Source: Gemmatimonadota bacterium (lineage in GTDB: Bacteria; Gemmatimonadota; Gemmatimonadetes; Longimicrobiales; Gaopeijiaceae). Taken from it: a DNA stretch of 64,000 nucleotides. The notes below the pieces were generated by a model. It did no database searches. It saw only the letters and a program-made list of their open reading frames with translations, and was not told the origin of the DNA. Position 1 is the first letter of the stretch; every line of letters begins with the position of its first letter. The stretch lies in assembly GCA_029262115.1 (NCBI GenBank), contig JAJCZZ010000063.1:62001-126000 (forward strand), written 5' to 3'. Position numbers and translations under genes: made by a program. Positions 15,872 to 27,099 of the stretch are shown here, in pieces.

Positions 15872-16537
15872 TCAGGGCCGTAGGCCGACCACCTCGTGGA
15901 TCTCTCGGAGTGTGGAGTCCGGCTCCTCCTCCGCCAGTCGAGCCGGCTCGTAGGGCCCCCATAGCACCGCCGCGGTCTGCGTTCCTGCCGCGCGCCCTGC
16001 GCGGATATCCCACGGAGCATCTCCGACGAAGAGCACCCGACCCGGGTCGGACAGGCCCATCCGGTCGAGTGTTTGGTGAACGGGCTCCGGGTCGGGCTTG
16101 CCCCGCACCACGTCGTCCGCGGACACGACCACCTCCAGTACCTCAGCGAACCCGCAGTGCTCGATGGTGCGCGTCGCCATCTCCCGACCCTTGCTGGTCA
16201 CTACAGCCAGAGGGACGCCTCGCTCCCTGAGCTGTGCCACCGCCCCGAGTGCACCCGGAAACGGCGCGATCATCCCGTCATGCACCCTGCGCTGGAAGGT
16301 GACGTACGTCTCCAGCATGTCGGCGGTCTCGCCCGCGTCTCGGGCGAAGAGAGCCAACTGCGTGCGCAGCGGTTGACCGATCGTTTCGAGCCACCGTTCG
16401 TCCGGGAGTGCCTCTCCCAGGTGGGTCGTCATGGTATGGCGATAGCAGTGCAAGATCAGCCCGACCGTGTCCGCGAGGGTCCCGTCCAGGTCAAAGAAGA
16501 CCGCGTCCCAATCGTTCGCTCTCACGCTCACCTCCAC
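15872..16537 (-). CDS. HAD-superfamily phosphatase (phosphoglycolate phosphatase-like)
   Basis: A 221-residue HAD hydrolase of subfamily IA. Motif I is FFDLDGTLADT with the nucleophile Asp and the acid Asp two residues later. Motif II is AVVTSKG, the motif III lysine lies in the VVRGKPDPEPV segment, and motif IV is FVGDAPWDI. A helical cap lies between motifs I and II. The sequence resembles Gph or PpaX, which hydrolyse phosphoglycolate or pyrophosphate, but the substrate is not certain. It is the last gene of the minus-strand run that starts near 21152 and follows the lipase by 46 bp. Confidence 0.88.
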   Translation of the reverse strand: MEVSVRANDWDAVFFDLDGTLADTVGLILHCYRHTMTTHLGEALPDERWLETIGQPLRTQLALFARDAGETADMLETYVTFQRRVHDGMIAPFPGALGAVAQLRERGVPLAVVTSKGREMATRTIEHCGFAEVLEVVVSADDVVRGKPDPEPVHQTLDRMGLSDPGRVLFVGDAPWDIRAGRAAGTQTAAVLWGPYEPARLAEEEPDSTLREIHEVVGLRP

Positions 16538-16583
16538 CTCGGGTTCACTTCACGGGCCGGTCCGCTCCCCGCCGTCCGCCGCC

Positions 16584-17345
16584 TCACCCACCCGCTCCTC
16601 CCCCGTCCTCGACCACGCCGTCCGCGAGGAAGCGCCGCACGATTCGGAAGACCTCGATGTCCCGCAGCAGACCCGAATGCCCGGGACAGCACACTGTGAC
16701 ATCGGGCACCCCTTCAATCACGGAACTCTCGTTCGGGAGAATGCGCGTGTCGACCGGAGTGCGCACCGTAAGCGCCTCCACGGCTTCGAAGACGTCGCGG
16801 CGCCTATTCAAACGCTCCAGGAACGGACTTCCCGGTCGCATCTCCTCACCGCCCTCGCCCCACGCCAGGTAGGCTGCCCAGGTCCCGTGATGCGGAGAGC
16901 CGAGGAACACTGCTCGGCGGACGCGATCCGTCTGCGCCAGGTACACGCGCGTCGCGAGCCCACCCATGGAGTGCGCGACGATATCGACATATCTCGCCCC
17001 CGTCACCTCGAGGAGTGAATCGACGGCGGCGCGGATCTCGAGCGCATGGTCGACGTTGCTTCCGGTGGGCACGCGGAAGGTCAGTGCGCGCACGGCCTCT
17101 GGCTCCCACCCCGCGCTGATGAGCCGGATGCGCAGAGCCGCCAGATCTCGCTCAGTATCGATCCACCCCGGGACGAGGAGAACGGGGATGTCGGTGGCCG
17201 TAGCGACCGGACCCGCCGGCGCGGCCGGTCGCGGCGCAACCCACTGAAGCGCGTGGTCCGAGGGCGGCGGGACCACGGCCTGCGTCGCCGCACCCGCCGA
17301 CGCAGACATCAGCGCCACGAGTACAACCCGACCGGCGTTCACCAC
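16584..17345 (-). CDS. Secreted lipase/esterase (alpha/beta hydrolase)
   Basis: A 253-residue alpha/beta hydrolase with an N-terminal signal peptide (NAGRVVLVALMSASAGAATQA). The oxyanion region is PVLLVPGWIDTERD and the nucleophile elbow is AHSMGG; the aspartate is probably in TRILPNESSVIEG and the histidine in VCCPGHSGLLRD. The layout resembles class 2 triacylglycerol lipases and phospholipase-like esterases. The GTG start overlaps the stop of the aminotransferase upstream, so the two are translationally coupled. Confidence 0.85.
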   Translation of the reverse strand: MVNAGRVVLVALMSASAGAATQAVVPPPSDHALQWVAPRPAAPAGPVATATDIPVLLVPGWIDTERDLAALRIRLISAGWEPEAVRALTFRVPTGSNVDHALEIRAAVDSLLEVTGARYVDIVAHSMGGLATRVYLAQTDRVRRAVFLGSPHHGTWAAYLAWGEGGEEMRPGSPFLERLNRRRDVFEAVEALTVRTPVDTRILPNESSVIEGVPDVTVCCPGHSGLLRDIEVFRIVRRFLADGVVEDGGGAGG

Positions 17346-18973
17346 CCGACCTCCCGGACCGCGCGAATCACCGACTCGACCGCGTAGTCCTCTTGCTCGG
17401 CGGTCAGCACCACGGGCGGCATGAGCTCCACCACGTGCCCGTGGGCACCGGCCGGCAGGACGATCACCCCGTCGGCAAGCGCCCGCTCCGCAACCCGGAC
17501 GGCCGCACCCTCAGCCGGCCGGTCGTCGGCGCCCACCAGGTCGATCCCGAGGAGCAGCCCCAGTCCGCGGACCTCGCGAACACCCGGGGTGCCGGCCAGC
17601 CCGCCTCGCAGACGTGTCAGGAGGCGAGGACCGAGACGCTGGACCCGGCTCATGGCGTCGCGGTCGGTCACATCGCCATCCGCCACGGGGCCACCCGCCA
17701 CGACAGCACCCACCACAGCACCCACCATGCCGTCCTCTCCACCGTCCAGGAGAGACAGAACCGCGAGGCCCGCCGCGCACGCCAGCGGGTGGCCCAGAAA
17801 CGTGCTGGTGTGGACGGCTTCACCCTCGCTCTCGGGCCACGCATCCATCACACTGGCGCGGCCCGCGCACACGCTCAGGGGCACGCCGCCACCCAACGCC
17901 TTGCCCAGAGCGACGATATCGGGCTCCAACCCGACCAGTGTCGACGCGAGCATCGCCCCGCACCGGCCTGACCCGGTAAGGATCTCGTCCGCGACCACCA
18001 ACGCGCCGCGATCGTGGGCCAACTCCGACAGTTGCTGCATGAACCCACCAGGTGGAATCCGTACCCCAGCGCGTCCCTGAATGGGCTCCACGACCACCGC
18101 ACCAATCCGGTCGCCGTTCGGTGCGCCCCGCTCGAGTGCCTCGGCGATTCGTTCGAGCGCCTCGGCGGCACGGTCGAGACCCAGGCCCGACGTCTCGGCG
18201 ACCTGCTCGCGACCCCTGGCGGCTGACGCCTCGGCCCCGTTGTCGAGATCCGTACCGCCCTCCCCAGTCGCATCGCGGCCGCGATTGCCCCCACCTCCGC
18301 CGCCCGCCTCGGGCGGTCCGTCCGGGAACGGAACGAAGCGGACGCCCCGGTGGAGCGTTGACTCGAAGGGGCCGCGAAAATGCGTCCGATGGGTCATTGC
18401 CAACGCGCCCAGCGTCAAGCCGTGGTAGGAGCCCTCGAACGCCAGTACGCCCGGAGAATCCGTGGCCAAGCGGGCCGTCTTGAGCGCGATCTCCATGGCC
18501 TCGGACCCCGTGGAGGCCATGACCGAGCGACTGTCCGGCCAGGGCAGCGCCGCGGAGAGCCGCTCCAGGAAGTCGACCTTGATCGCGGGCGGCTGCACGT
18601 CACCCATGCCGTGCACGAGCCGACCAGACTGCTCGCGAAGTGCACGCACGACGTGCGGGTGCGCATGACCGTGCAGCGCCACTCCGAAGGCACCGGTCAG
18701 ATCCAGGTAGACGTTGCCGTCGGCATCCCGCACGTTCGCGCCGAGTGCCTCGGTCCAGAAGATCGGGCCCGTCTCATCGACGTACGTGACGTTCTTGGAC
18801 TCCACCGTGCGCAACCGCTCGGCCAGGTCGCGAGAGATCGGACCCAGACCACCGGCCATACGCACGTCCGCATCGGCACCCGGGCCATCCGCCCCAACAG
18901 CCTTGCCACTGCCCGCCGTACGGCCCACCGTCACGCCTGCCACACCCGGAAGCGCCTCGCCGAACACCGTCAT
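17339..18973 (-). CDS. Class III aminotransferase with low-complexity insertions
   Basis: A 544-residue PLP-dependent aminotransferase of the acetylornithine/4-aminobutyrate class. The cofactor-binding Asp329 lies in VVADEILTGSGRCG and the Schiff-base Lys358 in VALGKALGGG. The family usually has about 400-450 residues. The excess comes from an N-terminal tail (about 1-45), a Gly-rich and charged insertion at about 222-285, and an insertion at about 411-443 (DGMVGAVVGAVVAGGPVADG) holding a perfect 12-bp tandem duplication. The core is intact, so the enzyme is probably active; the amino donor is unknown. FabI is encoded 57 bp upstream and the lipase overlaps downstream. Confidence 0.87.
   Translation of the reverse strand: MTVFGEALPGVAGVTVGRTAGSGKAVGADGPGADADVRMAGGLGPISRDLAERLRTVESKNVTYVDETGPIFWTEALGANVRDADGNVYLDLTGAFGVALHGHAHPHVVRALREQSGRLVHGMGDVQPPAIKVDFLERLSAALPWPDSRSVMASTGSEAMEIALKTARLATDSPGVLAFEGSYHGLTLGALAMTHRTHFRGPFESTLHRGVRFVPFPDGPPEAGGGGGGNRGRDATGEGGTDLDNGAEASAARGREQVAETSGLGLDRAAEALERIAEALERGAPNGDRIGAVVVEPIQGRAGVRIPPGGFMQQLSELAHDRGALVVADEILTGSGRCGAMLASTLVGLEPDIVALGKALGGGVPLSVCAGRASVMDAWPESEGEAVHTSTFLGHPLACAAGLAVLSLLDGGEDGMVGAVVGAVVAGGPVADGDVTDRDAMSRVQRLGPRLLTRLRGGLAGTPGVREVRGLGLLLGIDLVGADDRPAEGAAVRVAERALADGVIVLPAGAHGHVVELMPPVVLTAEQEDYAVESVIRAVREVGW
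17704..17727. repeat. 12-bp tandem duplication inside the aminotransferase gene
   Basis: CAGCACCCACCA occurs twice head to tail and encodes the repeated VGAV-VGAV segment on the minus strand. It lies in the second insertion of the enzyme, which suggests the insertion grew by slippage. Confidence 0.85.
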
Positions 18974-19030
18974 ACGAACACGGTCACACCAACACCGTCG
19001 CCCGGGCGCCCTCAGCGCTTCCGCGCATAT

Positions 19031-19933
19031 CTACTCGCCGGGCTTCAAGGTGGGCGCGGCCGACATCCCCATCGCGTGGTACCCGTTGTCGACGTGAAGC
19101 GTCTCCCCGCTGATTCCAGCGCCCAGGGGGGAGCACAGAAACGCGGCCGCATGCCCGACGTCCGACGCCGTGTTGCAGCCCGGAAGCGGCGCGTTGGCTT
19201 CGTAGTACTCGACCATGGCGTCGATCTTTCCGATGGCGCGTGCCGCACGGCTGGCCAGCGGCCCCGCGCTGATCGTGTTGACGCGCGCTCCCCACTTCCG
19301 ACCCGCCTCGAAGGCGAGCGTACGGGTGTCTGCCTCGAGGGCCGCTTTCGCCGAGCTCATGCCACCGCCGTAGCCCGGAACGACCCGCTCGGCCGCAAGG
19401 TAGCTGAGGGACACGACGGCACCACCTTCTCGAAGCAGCGGGCCGAACCGCTGCACCATGCTCACCAACGAGTAAGCGCTGGCGCTGACCGCGGCGAGGT
19501 ATCCCCCTCGAGACGTTTCCAGGAGATCGTTCTGAACCTCTGGACCGTTCGCGAGGGAGTGCACGAGGACGTCGAGGCACGGGCTCCCGAAGTCGGACTC
19601 CATGGCGGCCGCCACCTCCTGAATCGTGTAGTCCGACACCTCCGCGTAGCGCTTGTCTTCCCGTACGGAGGCAGGCACCGCGTCAGGCGTGTCGTACACA
19701 GCGTCCAGAGGGTAGATCTTCTCGAACTCGATCTCGCCCCCACCAGGCAGCGACAGGTCCAACTTCCCGCGCTCGAGACTCATGGTGAAGATGCGCATGG
19801 TCGGCGGCCACGTACCCACGCAGACCGAGGCCCCAGCGGCGGCGAGCGCGCGAACGATTGCCCAACCGTAGCCGCGGTCGTCCGCGACACCGGCCACGAA
19901 AGCGCGCTTGCCGGTGAGATCGATGGGAAGCAT
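19031..19933 (-). CDS. fabI: Enoyl-ACP reductase, plant-type
   Basis: A 300-residue NADH-dependent enoyl-acyl carrier protein reductase, the last reductive step of fatty acid elongation. It resembles the longer chloroplast/MOD1 form rather than E. coli FabI. Characteristic phrases are [23 protein letters not shown] with a long extra loop, [24 protein letters not shown] and [15 protein letters not shown]. The likely catalytic residues are Tyr178, Tyr188 and Lys196. The start at 19933 has AAGGAG upstream; longer in-frame extensions lack similarity. It lies between the DUF2157 gene and the aminotransferase. Confidence 0.95.
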   Translation of the reverse strand: MLPIDLTGKRAFVAGVADDRGYGWAIVRALAAAGASVCVGTWPPTMRIFTMSLERGKLDLSLPGGGEIEFEKIYPLDAVYDTPDAVPASVREDKRYAEVSDYTIQEVAAAMESDFGSPCLDVLVHSLANGPEVQNDLLETSRGGYLAAVSASAYSLVSMVQRFGPLLREGGAVVSLSYLAAERVVPGYGGGMSSAKAALEADTRTLAFEAGRKWGARVNTISAGPLASRAARAIGKIDAMVEYYEANAPLPGCNTASDVGHAAAFLCSPLGAGISGETLHVDNGYHAMGMSAAPTLKPGE

Positions 19934-19985
19934 CAGACAGACTCCTTGGGGGGCGCGGCCATGAGCGGGGACGGAGACCTGAAAG

Positions 19986-21152
19986 CTATGGAAGCCCGTC
20001 TCCACTACCAGGGGTTTCGGCTTCGGCCGCACCGCGTCGGCCCGAGTAGAAGAACAGGAGCCCGGCTGTGAGGAGGAGGGCGCCGACCGCGCCCAGCGGA
20101 CCGCCGGCTTCGACCGCCCAGAACCAGAGACCTACGATGAAGCACAGGGCCGCGGCACGAAGAAGCGCCTGAAACCCCCGGCGGTCCGCATAGAGGAACG
20201 CGACGACCGCCGGAGCGCTCAACAGGAGCGGTCCCCCCACGAGCGCGCCGTCGAACAGGTCGAAGAGGGTCCAAAGACCCAGCGCGATCCAGACAAGGGT
20301 CAGCGTGGCGAGGTGATGGGGAAACCAGTCCCGGCGGAGAGCGGCCGGGGCGGCTTCGATAGCCCAGAGCGTCAGCGCTACCATGGCCCAGAACCAGAGG
20401 TTCAGCGGAACCGTCACACCGTCGTCGATATCGAACAACTCGACCGAGCTGAGCCAGACCATCAGGAGCCCAGCGTAGAGCGCGGTCAGCATCGCCTGCA
20501 ACGCCCAGGGCGCCTCCTCGCCGGACGGATCTCGACGGACCACACCGGCAAGCACGACGAGCACGCCGGCAATCACCAGATCGAGCACGAAAATTACCTG
20601 AGTCATCTCGAGTTCGAGCGCGCGGTCGAGGAACACCGCCAAATAGACCAACCCGAACGCGAGATGGGCCGCGGGCATGACTGCACCGGTGCGTAGTGAT
20701 CGAGCAGCCGACAAGAGCGCGAAGACGAGGCCTCCGGCGCTCAGCAGCACGGCGTTCATCGACCGGTCCGCCCACACGGTCTCCGAGTACAGCAACGCGA
20801 TCAAAAACAGAGTCAGCCCGGTGACCTGGAGCAGGTGGGCCGCGGGCTTCCAGGTCCACGTGGACTCGAAGCGGCCCCCGGCGAGGCGGGCTGCGACACC
20901 GGCCCCAGCGAGGAAACCGGCCCGGGTGGGCTGATCAAATCGTGGCCACGCCCACGAAAGAAACACGCCTACGGCCAGGAGCACCGTGACCGCGGCAGTT
21001 GCGGCAATCACGTACTGGGACGCTCGGACCGACTCTCCCCTGGAGACGTCCTCCGCTTCGGCCCGAAGCGTCTCCGCAAGTTCGGGGGCAATCAGGTCCT
21101 TCTCGACCCAGCGGGCAATCGCCGCGCGGACCGGACCCATCGTGTCGCTCAT
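19986..21152 (-). CDS. DUF2157-type multipass membrane protein
   Basis: A 388-residue protein. The N-terminal soluble part (about 1-45, [23 protein letters not shown]) is the short helical domain of the DUF2157 family. About ten hydrophobic segments follow from residue 46 to the end, with short loops and a Pro/Gly-rich tail. No enzymatic residues are recognisable, and the function of the family is not known. It is the first gene of the minus-strand run that continues with fabI, 52 bp away. The next gene upstream, at 21384, is divergent. Confidence 0.8.
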   Translation of the reverse strand: MSDTMGPVRAAIARWVEKDLIAPELAETLRAEAEDVSRGESVRASQYVIAATAAVTVLLAVGVFLSWAWPRFDQPTRAGFLAGAGVAARLAGGRFESTWTWKPAAHLLQVTGLTLFLIALLYSETVWADRSMNAVLLSAGGLVFALLSAARSLRTGAVMPAAHLAFGLVYLAVFLDRALELEMTQVIFVLDLVIAGVLVVLAGVVRRDPSGEEAPWALQAMLTALYAGLLMVWLSSVELFDIDDGVTVPLNLWFWAMVALTLWAIEAAPAALRRDWFPHHLATLTLVWIALGLWTLFDLFDGALVGGPLLLSAPAVVAFLYADRRGFQALLRAAALCFIVGLWFWAVEAGGPLGAVGALLLTAGLLFFYSGRRGAAEAETPGSGDGLP

Positions 21153-21383
21153 CTCGGGCGCCTCCCGGTGCCACCGGCTCAGGTTCCAGACCCTCCCAGG
21201 TCCACGGTAGTGGCCTCGCCGGAGATCCGACAGCGGAAGCGGTCACCAGACGTGTGTGCCCCCAAACGCTGTTACGACGCCCCTACGTCATCACTCCCGC
21301 GGCCCGTACGCGCTGTTACCCACATGTGCGGACGCCGAACTCTCCAGGTTCAGGAGGAGCTCCCAGAGCCTGGAGATGATGAC

Positions 21384-21947
21384 ATGGTCCGAAAGACGCG
21401 CATACTGCTCGCGGCTACCGCCGCCACGCTCTCTTTTCATGCTCCCGCGACGGCACAGGAAGGGGTCGACGACGGGTGTGATGTGGTCACGGTGGTGAGC
21501 CGACACGCTGGGGTCCCGCAGCGCTACCACCTCCGATCCGGGGCGACGATCCAGGGAAGCCACAGAGGCGCGGAGAGGGAGTGGCTCCTCCTGCACACGA
21601 ACGGGCGGGTCCTCGCGATCGATCCCACCGACGTGGTGCAGATCGACACCGCCCACTCGACCCCGGTCGAAGGGTTCGCCGTCGGATGGGTGCTCGGGGG
21701 ACTCATCCCGGACCGGCTGACGCCAGTCATTCCCGGAATTCCGCCTCGGCTTGCAGCACGCGTGGCCGCCGGTACACTGGGCGGCGTTGTCGGAGCCGGT
21801 AGGAAATGGAGCGAGGTGTGCCGCGTGCCCGACATGGACTTAGTCACCGCCTCAGAAATCCCCACCGCGAAGAAGGCACCGCACTCGCGCGAAGCGCGGT
21901 GCCAGCCGGGCACCCGACAAGGAGATCCCACCAACCAAAGCGCCTAA
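21384..21947 (+). CDS. Secreted hypothetical protein
   Basis: I do not recognise this 187-residue protein. It has a clear signal peptide (MVRKTRILLAATAATLSF, cleaved after ATA before Gln) and a ribosome site GGAG. The mature part contains a small beta-rich segment (YHLRSGATIQGSHRGAEREW) resembling loop-and-strand patterns of Sm-like or PDZ-like modules, then a Gly-rich hydrophobic segment (VGWVLGGLIPDRL) that might be membrane-associated, and a charged tail. It stands alone, divergent from the DUF2157 gene and convergent with the antiporter. Confidence 0.7.
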   Translation: MVRKTRILLAATAATLSFHAPATAQEGVDDGCDVVTVVSRHAGVPQRYHLRSGATIQGSHRGAEREWLLLHTNGRVLAIDPTDVVQIDTAHSTPVEGFAVGWVLGGLIPDRLTPVIPGIPPRLAARVAAGTLGGVVGAGRKWSEVCRVPDMDLVTASEIPTAKKAPHSREARCQPGTRQGDPTNQSA

Positions 21948-22044
21948 GGAAATCCACCAGCCCACCGCACCCCCCGCCACCCCACCCTCCCGCGAGGACG
22001 CGTCAGATCGGATTCAGGAGTAGGCGCGCAAGGCGAGCGAGTGA

Positions 22045-22144
22045 GACGTAGGGGGCACCCACACCGGAGGTGAAGGGTCGCTACGTCGCAACGAGTCGAG
22101 ACCGCAGCGCAACGACGGGGTACCCGCGACCAAAGGTCGTGGGT
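22045..22144. other. Structured intergenic element between convergent genes
   Basis: GACGTAG (22045-22051) can pair with CTACGTC (22081-22087), enclosing a tight hairpin CACC-GGA-GGTG (22062-22072). Further on, a 10-bp stem with an AAA loop (22122-22144, one G-T pair) forms. The stretch has no credible gene. It may be a terminator region, a dispersed repeat or a small RNA. Confidence 0.4.
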
Positions 22145-22166
22145 CGGACCGATATGTCGCGTTCGA

Positions 22167-23129
22167 CTAAAGGAGCCAGAAGCCGATTCCAAGATACGAC
22201 CCCAACAACAGCGCCCCTTCCCATCGCTGAATCCGCCACTCCGTCCGCAGCAGTGGAAACACCAGCACGGACAGGATGAGAACGGCGGGCAACTCTCGGG
22301 TCAGAACCGTCGGGCTGAAGTCGAGAGGGGCCAGCACCGAAGCCGTGCCGAGAATGGCAGCCACGTTGAAGATATTGGAGCCGATCACATTCCCCACCGC
22401 AAGGTCGGCCTCGCGGCGCATGGCGGCCACAAGCGCCGTCGCAAGCTCCGGAAGGCTGGTTCCGACGGCGACCACGGTCAACCCGATCACCACCTCCGAG
22501 ATGTTCAGGCTGGAGGCAACCGCCAACGCACCTTCCACGATCGCGCGCCCGCCGAGGACGAGCCCCCCGGAGCCGGCAAGCACCAGGCCGAGATCTCGCC
22601 AGTCGACGTTCCGCTCCAACTTGTCGGCCGCCTCCATGAACTCCTGGTATTCGTCCAGGATCTCCGGCACTTCCTCATCGACCGTGCGGAAGACGAAGAG
22701 CAGATACGCGACCAGGACGCCCAGGAAGATGAAGCCGTCGACCCGACTCAGCCCGCCGTCCCACGCCAACGGGTAGATGAGCGCAGTCACGAGGAGCATG
22801 ATCGGGACCTCGCGGCGGACGACACGGGTCGCGACGTCGAGGGGGCGTACCACGGCCGTCAGCCCCAGGATCAGCCCGATGTTGGCGAGGTTCGAGCCCA
22901 TGACGTTGCCGACCGCCAGGTCGGGCTTTCCACCGAGCGCGGCCATGGTCGCGACCACGAGCTCCGGCGCGGACGTTCCGAACGAGACGACGGTAAGACC
23001 CACGACGATCGGGCTCACGCCGAGCGACGCGGCCAGACGAGCGGACCCTCTGACGAGCCACTCGGCCCCGAAGTAGAGCACCCCGATCCCGCCCACGAGG
23101 AGCAGGATGTCGAAGATCAGGGCGGACAC
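22167..23129 (-). CDS. Calcium/sodium antiporter (CaCA family, YrbG-like)
   Basis: A 320-residue inner-membrane protein with the two inverted alpha-repeats of the cation/Ca exchanger family. The first is VVGLTVVSFGTSAPELVVA followed by GNVMGSNLANIG; the second is VIGLTVVAVGTSLPELATA followed by GNVIGSNIFNVA. The acidic residues in the two PEL motifs bind the cation. It exchanges Na+ or H+ for Ca2+. It starts 12 bp after the polX stop and is the third gene of ligA-polX-antiporter. Confidence 0.93.
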   Translation of the reverse strand: MSALIFDILLLVGGIGVLYFGAEWLVRGSARLAASLGVSPIVVGLTVVSFGTSAPELVVATMAALGGKPDLAVGNVMGSNLANIGLILGLTAVVRPLDVATRVVRREVPIMLLVTALIYPLAWDGGLSRVDGFIFLGVLVAYLLFVFRTVDEEVPEILDEYQEFMEAADKLERNVDWRDLGLVLAGSGGLVLGGRAIVEGALAVASSLNISEVVIGLTVVAVGTSLPELATALVAAMRREADLAVGNVIGSNIFNVAAILGTASVLAPLDFSPTVLTRELPAVLILSVLVFPLLRTEWRIQRWEGALLLGSYLGIGFWLL

Positions 23130-23141
23130 CTCAGGCCTCGC

Positions 23142-24905
23142 TCACGTAGCGCGACGGTCCAGCCAGCTCGTGAACTCCGAGAGAGTCGCGGTATTCAGGA
23201 CGTCGCCCGGTTCGAGCCACCCCCGACGCGCCTGATCGACTCCGAAGCGCATGTCGGCCAGGCCCTTCGGGGAGTGGGCATCCGTCGAGATGACCACCTT
23301 CACGCCCAACTCCTTCGCCCGATATACGTGCACATCGCTCAGATCCAGACGGTTGGGGTTGGCGTTCAGTTCGACTGCTACGCTCAATTCGGCCGCGGCT
23401 TCCAGCACTGCCTCGACGTCCATCGCGAACGCATCCCGCTTGCCCAGCCTGCGGCCGGTCGGGTGACACAGGATGTCCACCTCCGGGTTCTCCATCGCTC
23501 GGATGACCCGGTCCGTCATCGCCTTCTTCTCAAGATCCATGAAGGAGTGAACCGAAACGACCACCAAGTCCAGTCCCGCAAGGATCTCGTCGGGCATGTC
23601 GAGGGTCCCGTCCTTCAGGATGTCGACCTCACACGACTTGAGAATCCGGATCTCACCGATCCGCTCCTGCACTTCGTCGATCTCAACCCACTGAGCACGT
23701 GCCCGTTCAGGCGTGAGGCCCTGCACCATTGCCATCGCCTGACTGTGGTCGGTCAGCGCAAGATACTGATACCCCCGAGCCTCGCACGCACGTGCCATCT
23801 CCTCGACAGTGGCCTTTCCGTCACTCCACGTGGAGTGCATCTGAAGATCACCGAGGATGTCGTTCACCGTGACGAGAGCAGGGAGCGTGCCCGACACCGA
23901 CGCTTCGACCTCGCCCCGATTTTCCCTGAGGACGGGCGGCATCCACGCCATCCCCAGCGCCTCGTACACGCCCTCCTCGGTGGCACCGGCCACGCGCTCG
24001 CCCGAGGTCGGCCCGAGATCTTCGGCGTCGACTTCCTCCGGAACACGGAAGACACCCCACTCGTTGACGCGCAGCCCCTGCTTCACAGCGCGGGTCCGCA
24101 TGGCCACGTTGTGCTCCTTCGAACCCGTGAAGTACTGAAGCGCGGCACCGAACGACTCGGACGGGATCACACGGAGGTCGATCGACAAACCCGAGTGCAG
24201 GGCGATGTTGCCCTTGGTGTCGCCCTGGGCTTCCACGCGAGCGGCGCCCGGGTAGGACACGAAGTGATCGACGACCGCCCCGCCATCTCCATCGGACTCC
24301 GCGAGGATGTCGATGTCGCCGATCGTTTCCTTTCGCCGCCGGAAGCTCCCCGCCACCTCCACACGCCCCACACCCGACGCGGCCGAGAGGTGCTCGAGAA
24401 CCCCGGCAATGAGCTTTTCGACCTCATCCAGCAGGAAGCGGTCGACACGATTCCGGTGGCGCTCGATGGCGGCGGTAATCTTCTCGGCGCTCTTCTTGCC
24501 GAAGCCGCCGAGCGTCTGCACGGTCCCGGCCTCCAGTGCCTCCGCCAGGTCATCGACCGTACGGATCTGTAGCTCCTCGAAGAGTTTACGCGCCTTCTTG
24601 GGACCGACGCCGCTCAACCGCGTGAGGTCGATGAGCGAGCGTGGAAACTCCGTCGTCACCTCCTCCATGCGGGAGATCCGGCCGGTCGTGAGGAGTTCCT
24701 CGACGGCTTTTGCAACGGACGCCCCGACCGAAGGGAGCGCGGTAAGATCCTCGCCCTGATCGACCATGTCGCGGACGGGGCGCGTCACCGACTCGATCGT
24801 CCGAACCGCGTTGCGGTACGCCCGGATCTTGAACGGGTTGGCACCCTGGATCTCGAGCAGATCGGCCAGATCCTCCAGAACCGCAGCAATTTCGAGATTC
24901 TCCAT
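23142..24905 (-). CDS. polX: Family X DNA polymerase with PHP exonuclease domain
   Basis: A 587-residue bifunctional repair enzyme. The N-terminal helix-hairpin-helix and fingers region contains LSGVGPKKARKLFEEL and TLGGFGKKSAEKI. The nucleotidyltransferase palm has IGDIDILAES with the metal aspartates. The C-terminal PHP domain (from about 350, DLQMHSTWSDGKATVEEMA, then ALTDHS) is a 3'-5' exonuclease or AP endonuclease. It fills gaps in base excision repair. The gene lies between ligA and the antiporter with only about ten bases on each side, so repair synthesis and sealing are co-expressed. Confidence 0.95.
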   Translation of the reverse strand: MENLEIAAVLEDLADLLEIQGANPFKIRAYRNAVRTIESVTRPVRDMVDQGEDLTALPSVGASVAKAVEELLTTGRISRMEEVTTEFPRSLIDLTRLSGVGPKKARKLFEELQIRTVDDLAEALEAGTVQTLGGFGKKSAEKITAAIERHRNRVDRFLLDEVEKLIAGVLEHLSAASGVGRVEVAGSFRRRKETIGDIDILAESDGDGGAVVDHFVSYPGAARVEAQGDTKGNIALHSGLSIDLRVIPSESFGAALQYFTGSKEHNVAMRTRAVKQGLRVNEWGVFRVPEEVDAEDLGPTSGERVAGATEEGVYEALGMAWMPPVLRENRGEVEASVSGTLPALVTVNDILGDLQMHSTWSDGKATVEEMARACEARGYQYLALTDHSQAMAMVQGLTPERARAQWVEIDEVQERIGEIRILKSCEVDILKDGTLDMPDEILAGLDLVVVSVHSFMDLEKKAMTDRVIRAMENPEVDILCHPTGRRLGKRDAFAMDVEAVLEAAAELSVAVELNANPNRLDLSDVHVYRAKELGVKVVISTDAHSPKGLADMRFGVDQARRGWLEPGDVLNTATLSEFTSWLDRRAT

Positions 24906-24915
24906 CAGCGCACCC

Positions 24916-27060
<2,145 letters not shown>

Positions 27061-27099
27061 TCAATAATAACGCCTTCCAACCCCGACCCTGGAGGCACG

